Assembly (NCBI GenBank): GCA_025454075.1
Contig: JALOPD010000157.1
Coordinates: forward strand, 1 to 8,206
DNA: 8,206 bases
Source of the DNA: Desulfobacterales bacterium
GTDB lineage: Bacteria; Desulfobacterota; Desulfobacteria; Desulfobacterales; UBA2174_A
Reading direction: 5' to 3'
Position numbers and translations under genes: made by a program. This document shows, one piece after another, positions 5,954 through 8,206 of the stretch. The notes beneath the pieces are model-generated. The model did not search any database. It had not been told where the DNA came from and was given only the letters and a program-made list of their open reading frames with translations. The stretch's first letter is position 1. Every line of letters starts with the position of its first letter.

Positions 5954-6316
5954 TCAATGCAGCCGGCTGCGACGCAGGCGGCTGAGCTCGTCCAGCGACG
6001 CCGTGTACTTCCGGCCCCGCCGGCCCTGCCGGCGGGTGAACACGGACAGGTTGATCCGCTGGTTTTCAAACGTCAGGAAAAACCCCGCGATTTTTTCCCC
6101 GGTCCGGCTGTCTTCGTGCGGGCTGTTCATTTCGGTCATCCCGGAAATCAGCGTTTGCAGCACCAGGTTTTCCGGCGATGCCTTTTCATGCGCACCCACG
6201 GCATCCTTCCAGGCGCCGAGCGAATAGGCCTCCATCATGCGGTCCAGAACCCTCGAAAGCGCCGGCTGCCGCGCAAAGCAGCCCACGCCCATCATCTTGT
6301 TTTCAATTCTGGTCAT
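5954..6316 (-). CDS. Small hypothetical protein, 120 aa
   Basis: No family is recognised. The start at 6316 is backed by AAGGA (6324-6328 on the minus strand), seven bases upstream. The product is soluble, with no signal peptide or membrane segment. The N-terminal half (about 1-62) is predicted to be mostly helical, with Met-rich stretches. The middle (79-95, KIAGFFLTFENQRINLSVF) looks like beta strands. The C-terminus is strongly basic (RRQGRRGRKY at 95-104 and RLRRSRLH at the end), which could bind nucleic acid or an acidic partner; this is only a composition argument. It converges on the cytochrome gene and lies on the same strand as the 55-aa gene upstream, with a GC hairpin between them. 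The competing plus-strand frame is Pro/Arg-rich and has no good ribosome site. Confidence 0.72.
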   Translation of the reverse strand: MTRIENKMMGVGCFARQPALSRVLDRMMEAYSLGAWKDAVGAHEKASPENLVLQTLISGMTEMNSPHEDSRTGEKIAGFFLTFENQRINLSVFTRRQGRRGRKYTASLDELSRLRRSRLH

Positions 6317-6369
6317 TGGTTCATCCTTTCATCCATCGAGATGGTTTCCGCAGCGGCTGTTGGCAAAAT

Positions 6370-6405
6370 CCCCCCGGCCCCCTTTAGCAAAGGGGGGTGG
6401 GGGGG
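6370..6405. repeat. GC-rich palindrome, second copy of the 661-706 type
   Basis: C-run and G-run arms ending in CCTTT and AAAGG enclose a short loop. Read on the minus strand the second arm is followed by GATTTT, so it may end transcription of the 55-aa gene at 6425-6592. The arms are imperfect, with two mismatched positions in the middle. Confidence 0.7.
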
Positions 6406-6424
6406 CGTTACCCTTTAGCCGGTG

Positions 6425-6592
6425 TTACACGATCTCATCGTTGAAATAGTCGACGGCCTCTTCCACCGAGTCGAAGATGATCCAGTCCCGCCAGAGGGTC
6501 ACCCCGGCCTGGGTTCGCGTGTGCTCGATGACGGTGCTGCCGTGATACTCAAAACAGTCGTCGTAGGCCTCACAGGTAAGCTGTCGAGTCAT
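6425..6592 (-). CDS. Small acidic hypothetical protein, 55 aa
   Basis: The start at 6592 is set by AAGGAG (6599-6604 on the minus strand), six bases upstream. A longer in-frame version starting at 6640 would translate a REP-like hairpin and is rejected. The product begins MTRQLTCEAYDDC and ends FDSVEEAVDYFNDEIV. It is acidic and has no signal peptide or membrane segment. It appears to be a compact alpha/beta fold: strands around FEYHGSTVIEHTR and VTLWRDWIIF, then a C-terminal helix. Two cysteines (C7, C13) lie near the N-terminus. The family is not recognised. The good ribosome site, coherent composition and hairpin after the gene support a real gene. Its neighbour on the same strand is the 120-aa hypothetical gene, 108 bases downstream. 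Confidence 0.75.
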   Translation of the reverse strand: MTRQLTCEAYDDCFEYHGSTVIEHTRTQAGVTLWRDWIIFDSVEEAVDYFNDEIV

Positions 6593-6598
6593 ATCCGT

Positions 6599-6604
6599 CT
6601 CCTT
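6599..6604 (-). promoter_or_regulatory. Ribosome binding site of the 55-aa gene
   Basis: AAGGAG on the minus strand, six bases before ATG 6592. It decides the start in favour of the 55-aa form. Confidence 0.75.
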
Positions 6605-6610
6605 GTCTGT

Positions 6611-6640
6611 TTCGATCGCGGCCAGGTGCCGCTCCCACAC
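6611..6640 (-). repeat. Single REP-like unit in the leader of the 55-aa gene
   Basis: Read on the minus strand: GTGTGGGAGCGGC-ACCTG-GCCGCGATCGAA, the same pattern as the REP units at 712, 2527 and 6891. It has no inverted partner. It ends seven bases before the ribosome site, so the 55-aa transcript probably carries this GCGGC/GCCGC hairpin close to where the ribosome loads. Confidence 0.7.
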
Positions 6641-6702
6641 AATTCCGCCCGGTGTTTTTTATAGGGTCTCCCCTTTCGTTGACTCGCAGCCTACCAGGGG
6701 AG

Positions 6703-6721
6703 TGTGACAGATGCGGTCACA
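6703..6721. promoter_or_regulatory. Inverted repeat TGTGAC-N7-GTCACA, possible operator
   Basis: Perfect six-base arms lie in the gap between the 55-aa gene and the WYL gene. The half-sites resemble those of CRP/FNR-family regulators (TGTGA/TCACA), but the spacing between TGTGA and TCACA is nine, not the canonical six, so a CRP-type site is unlikely. It lies 111 bases upstream of the 55-aa start. The regulator is unknown. Confidence 0.3.
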
Positions 6722-6796
6722 GTTATGAAAAAAAAGTGGCGATCCGTAAAATCGTTGAATCGGTAACCCGGTAAAACGGCAAAGAAGCATTGTTCT

Positions 6797-6891
6797 TGTG
6801 GGAGAGGCTTCCAGCCTCGATCCCTTTTCTTGCCGGTTTTTATCGCGGCTGGAATCCTCGGCTTTCGCCGAGGACAGGCGCCGCTCCCACA
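6797..6891. repeat. REP-like composite inverted pair, copy C
   Basis: The left unit is TGTGGGAGAGGC-TTCCA-GCCTCGA (6797-6820). The right unit, read on the minus strand from 6891, begins TGTGGGAGCGGC and ends GCCGCGA, with a nested perfect hairpin CCTCGGC-GAAA-GCCGAGG. It is the inverted counterpart of 2527-2602; its spacer is about 19 bases longer and includes TTTTCTTGCCGGTTTTTA. It lies in the 443-base gap before the WYL gene. Confidence 0.85.
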
Positions 6892-6935
6892 GGGGAAAAA
6901 GGGCAACTTCATCCGAAGGCTTTTCTTTTGAACGC

Positions 6936-6963
6936 CTATCCGGTATCCAGTATCGAGCATCCC
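6936..6963. repeat. Heptamer tandem array, four units
   Basis: CTATCCG, GTATCCA, GTATCGA, GCATCCC in steps of seven; consensus GTATCCA. It lies 72 bases upstream of the WYL regulator start. The unit differs from those at 804-866 and 2651-2692, but the period is the same. Confidence 0.7.
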
Positions 6964-7035
6964 GTCGTTTTATGGGGATAGGGGCAAAAAGGCCTAGCGA
7001 GGGACGGATTTCAAATCACCGTTGCGGGGGAGACG

Positions 7036-8013
7036 ATGGCTCGCGGGGACCAGCTGGCGCGGCAGTGGAAAATCATACAGGCGTTGATTGCGTCGCGGAA
7101 CGGGAAGTCCGTGCCCGAACTGGCGGAGATGGTGGAGTGCCACACCCGGACCGTCTACCGCGACCTCGAGGCGCTGCAGGCAGCGGGCTTCCCGGTGACC
7201 ACCGAGCGGGAGGGCCACCGCATGGTCTGGTCGCTCCTCGACCCCCGCCGGCACACCCTGCCCATCCCCCTGAGCCTCTCCGAGCTGACGGCGCTTTACT
7301 TCGGCCGCAGCCTGGCCGGGGTTTTGAAGGGCACGGTTTTCTACGACGCGCTGGAGTCGCTCTTCGCCAAAATCAAGGCGCTGCTGCCCGCCGACATGCT
7401 CCAGCTGCTGGACCGCGCCCAGGCCGGCCTGGCCGTGACGGTTTCTCCGGCCAAGCCGCATGCGCCTTACCGGGCGATGATCGATGTGGTCAGCCAAGCC
7501 GTTCTGCAGCGGCGCCGGCTGGAGGTGGTCTACCGCGCCATGCACGGACGGACCGACACCCGGCGGCGGGTGGCCCCCTACCGGCTCCTGTTTTTTGAAG
7601 GGTCCTTCTACATTTTGGGCCACTGCGGCCTGAGACAGGACATCCGCGTGTTCGCCCTGGACCGCATCCGACACCTCGCCTTGACCGACGAGGTCTTTGC
7701 GGCGCCGGAGGGGTTGAACATCGATGAGTTTCTCAAGTCGAGCTTCGGGGTGTTTCACGGCCCGCCCGCCAGCGTAAAAATCCGCTTCGGGAAGGGCATC
7801 GCCGGCTACATCACGGAAAAGAGCTGGCACCCGAGCCAGAAGGTGAGCACCCGGCCGGACGGGTCGGTGATCTTCGAGGCGGAGGTGGCCGGAACCGAGG
7901 AGATCAAGCACTGGGTGCTGAAGTGGGGCGCCCAAGCCGAGGTCCTGGCGCCCGATTCCCTGCGGCAGGAGGTCCGACGGGAGGCGGAGGGAATGGTGAA
8001 AACTTACAAGTGA
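7036..8013 (+). CDS. WYL-domain transcriptional regulator (HTH-WYL-WCX)
   Basis: The 325-aa product has the usual length for YafY-type WYL regulators. The start at 7036 follows a GGGGGAG ribosome site (7026-7032). An N-terminal winged helix-turn-helix (about 8-68) shows SVPELAEMVECHTRTVYRDL (25-44), typical of these proteins. The WYL domain (about 142-220) has APYRLLFFEGSFYILGHC, in which the namesake W-Y-L is F191-Y192-I193, and the conserved basic/acidic tract IRVFALDRIRHL (203-214). The C-terminal WCX segment (about 245-322) starts VKIRFGKGIAGYI. WYL domains are thought to bind ligands such as nucleic acids or nucleotides and to switch DNA binding. Several control defence or DNA-damage genes. 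The target is not visible: the gene stands alone here, with repeats on both sides. Downstream neighbours are outside the window. Confidence 0.94.
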   Translation: MARGDQLARQWKIIQALIASRNGKSVPELAEMVECHTRTVYRDLEALQAAGFPVTTEREGHRMVWSLLDPRRHTLPIPLSLSELTALYFGRSLAGVLKGTVFYDALESLFAKIKALLPADMLQLLDRAQAGLAVTVSPAKPHAPYRAMIDVVSQAVLQRRRLEVVYRAMHGRTDTRRRVAPYRLLFFEGSFYILGHCGLRQDIRVFALDRIRHLALTDEVFAAPEGLNIDEFLKSSFGVFHGPPASVKIRFGKGIAGYITEKSWHPSQKVSTRPDGSVIFEAEVAGTEEIKHWVLKWGAQAEVLAPDSLRQEVRREAEGMVKTYK

Positions 8014-8017
8014 AGAA

Positions 8018-8044
8018 AGTGCCTATAGTGCCTAAAATGCCTAA
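8018..8044. repeat. Nine-base tandem array after the WYL gene
   Basis: AGTGCCTAT, AGTGCCTAA, AATGCCTAA in steps of nine, then a partial AGTTATTAC. It starts five bases after the WYL stop codon. Confidence 0.65.
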
Positions 8045-8143
8045 AGTTATTACTCCGGCAATAAAACAGGTGCAACTTCAGCCTCTGCGGGAGATGATGG
8101 TATTAGATATTAATCGTCTCGAAATAGTATGGACCGAGAGCGA

Positions 8144-8198
8144 CCCCCTCTCCCTTACCCTCTCCCCCAGTCCTGGGGGAGAGGGCAGGGTGAGGGGG
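8144..8198. repeat. Long GC-rich palindrome of CCCTCTCCC type
   Basis: The left arm (8144-8170) and right arm (8173-8198) pair over about 26 positions with a few mismatches and one extra base on the left; the loop is the two bases TC. The inner ten pairs (8161-8170 with 8173-8182) are perfect. This C/T-rich versus G/A-rich palindrome is a widespread intergenic repeat type. It may also act as a terminator for the WYL gene, but there is no T-run after it inside the window. Confidence 0.75.
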
Positions 8199-8206
8199 CG
8201 TCCGTG

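Noticed and set aside
6703..6721. Canonical CRP/FNR/HcpR site
   Set aside because: The distance between TGTGA and TCACA is nine bases; these regulators need six, so only a generic inverted repeat is reported.
6994..7935. Minus-strand frame of 313 codons opposite the WYL gene
   Set aside because: No recognisable motifs and no good ribosome site; the plus strand carries clear HTH, WYL and WCX features.

Overview
The window looks like a chromosomal segment of a GC-rich, anaerobic, probably sulfate-reducing member of the Desulfobacterota (old Deltaproteobacteria). This is an inference. It rests on a complete tetraheme class III cytochrome c3, on the protein style, and on gaps crowded with G/C-rich palindromes, REP-like hairpins and heptamer arrays. 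No phage, transposase, CRISPR, rRNA or tRNA gene was found.

Layout, left to right: (1) 1-584, minus: a small multi-spanning membrane protein of unknown function whose 3' end lies at the window edge. (2) 585-868: a gap of repeats only (GC hairpin, REP pair, nine-unit heptamer array). (3) 869-2290, minus: an exported von Willebrand factor A (VWA) protein with an intact metal-binding site. (4) 2291-2692: a divergent control region with a cluster of GCAAAA/TTTTGC motifs, a perfect hairpin, a REP pair and a heptamer array touching the next start codon. (5) 2693-3391 and 3388-5238, plus: an OmpR/PhoB-type response regulator and a membrane histidine kinase that overlap by ATGA, closed by a long terminator-like inverted repeat. 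(6) 5424-5903, plus: cytochrome c3, ending in a perfect palindrome shared with the convergent gene. (7) 5954-6316 and 6425-6592, minus: two small hypothetical proteins of 120 and 55 aa with good ribosome sites. (8) 6593-7035: a gap with REP units, an inverted repeat and a heptamer array. (9) 7036-8013, plus: a WYL-domain transcriptional regulator. (10) 8014-8206: a 9-bp repeat array and a long GC palindrome.

How the genes may work together: the regulator and kinase form one two-component system. The kinase has a large, unassigned extracytoplasmic sensor. The divergent VWA gene is an obvious candidate target because the shared upstream region carries a clustered symmetric motif. The cytochrome has its own upstream region after the terminator and is a general periplasmic electron carrier. 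The WYL protein faces genes beyond the window.

No complete new defence or metabolic system is visible. The most unusual content is in the gaps: three heptamer arrays with different unit sequences plus one 9-bp array, and two inverted copies of a composite REP element whose inner GAAA-loop hairpin differs between copies by a pairing-preserving change.
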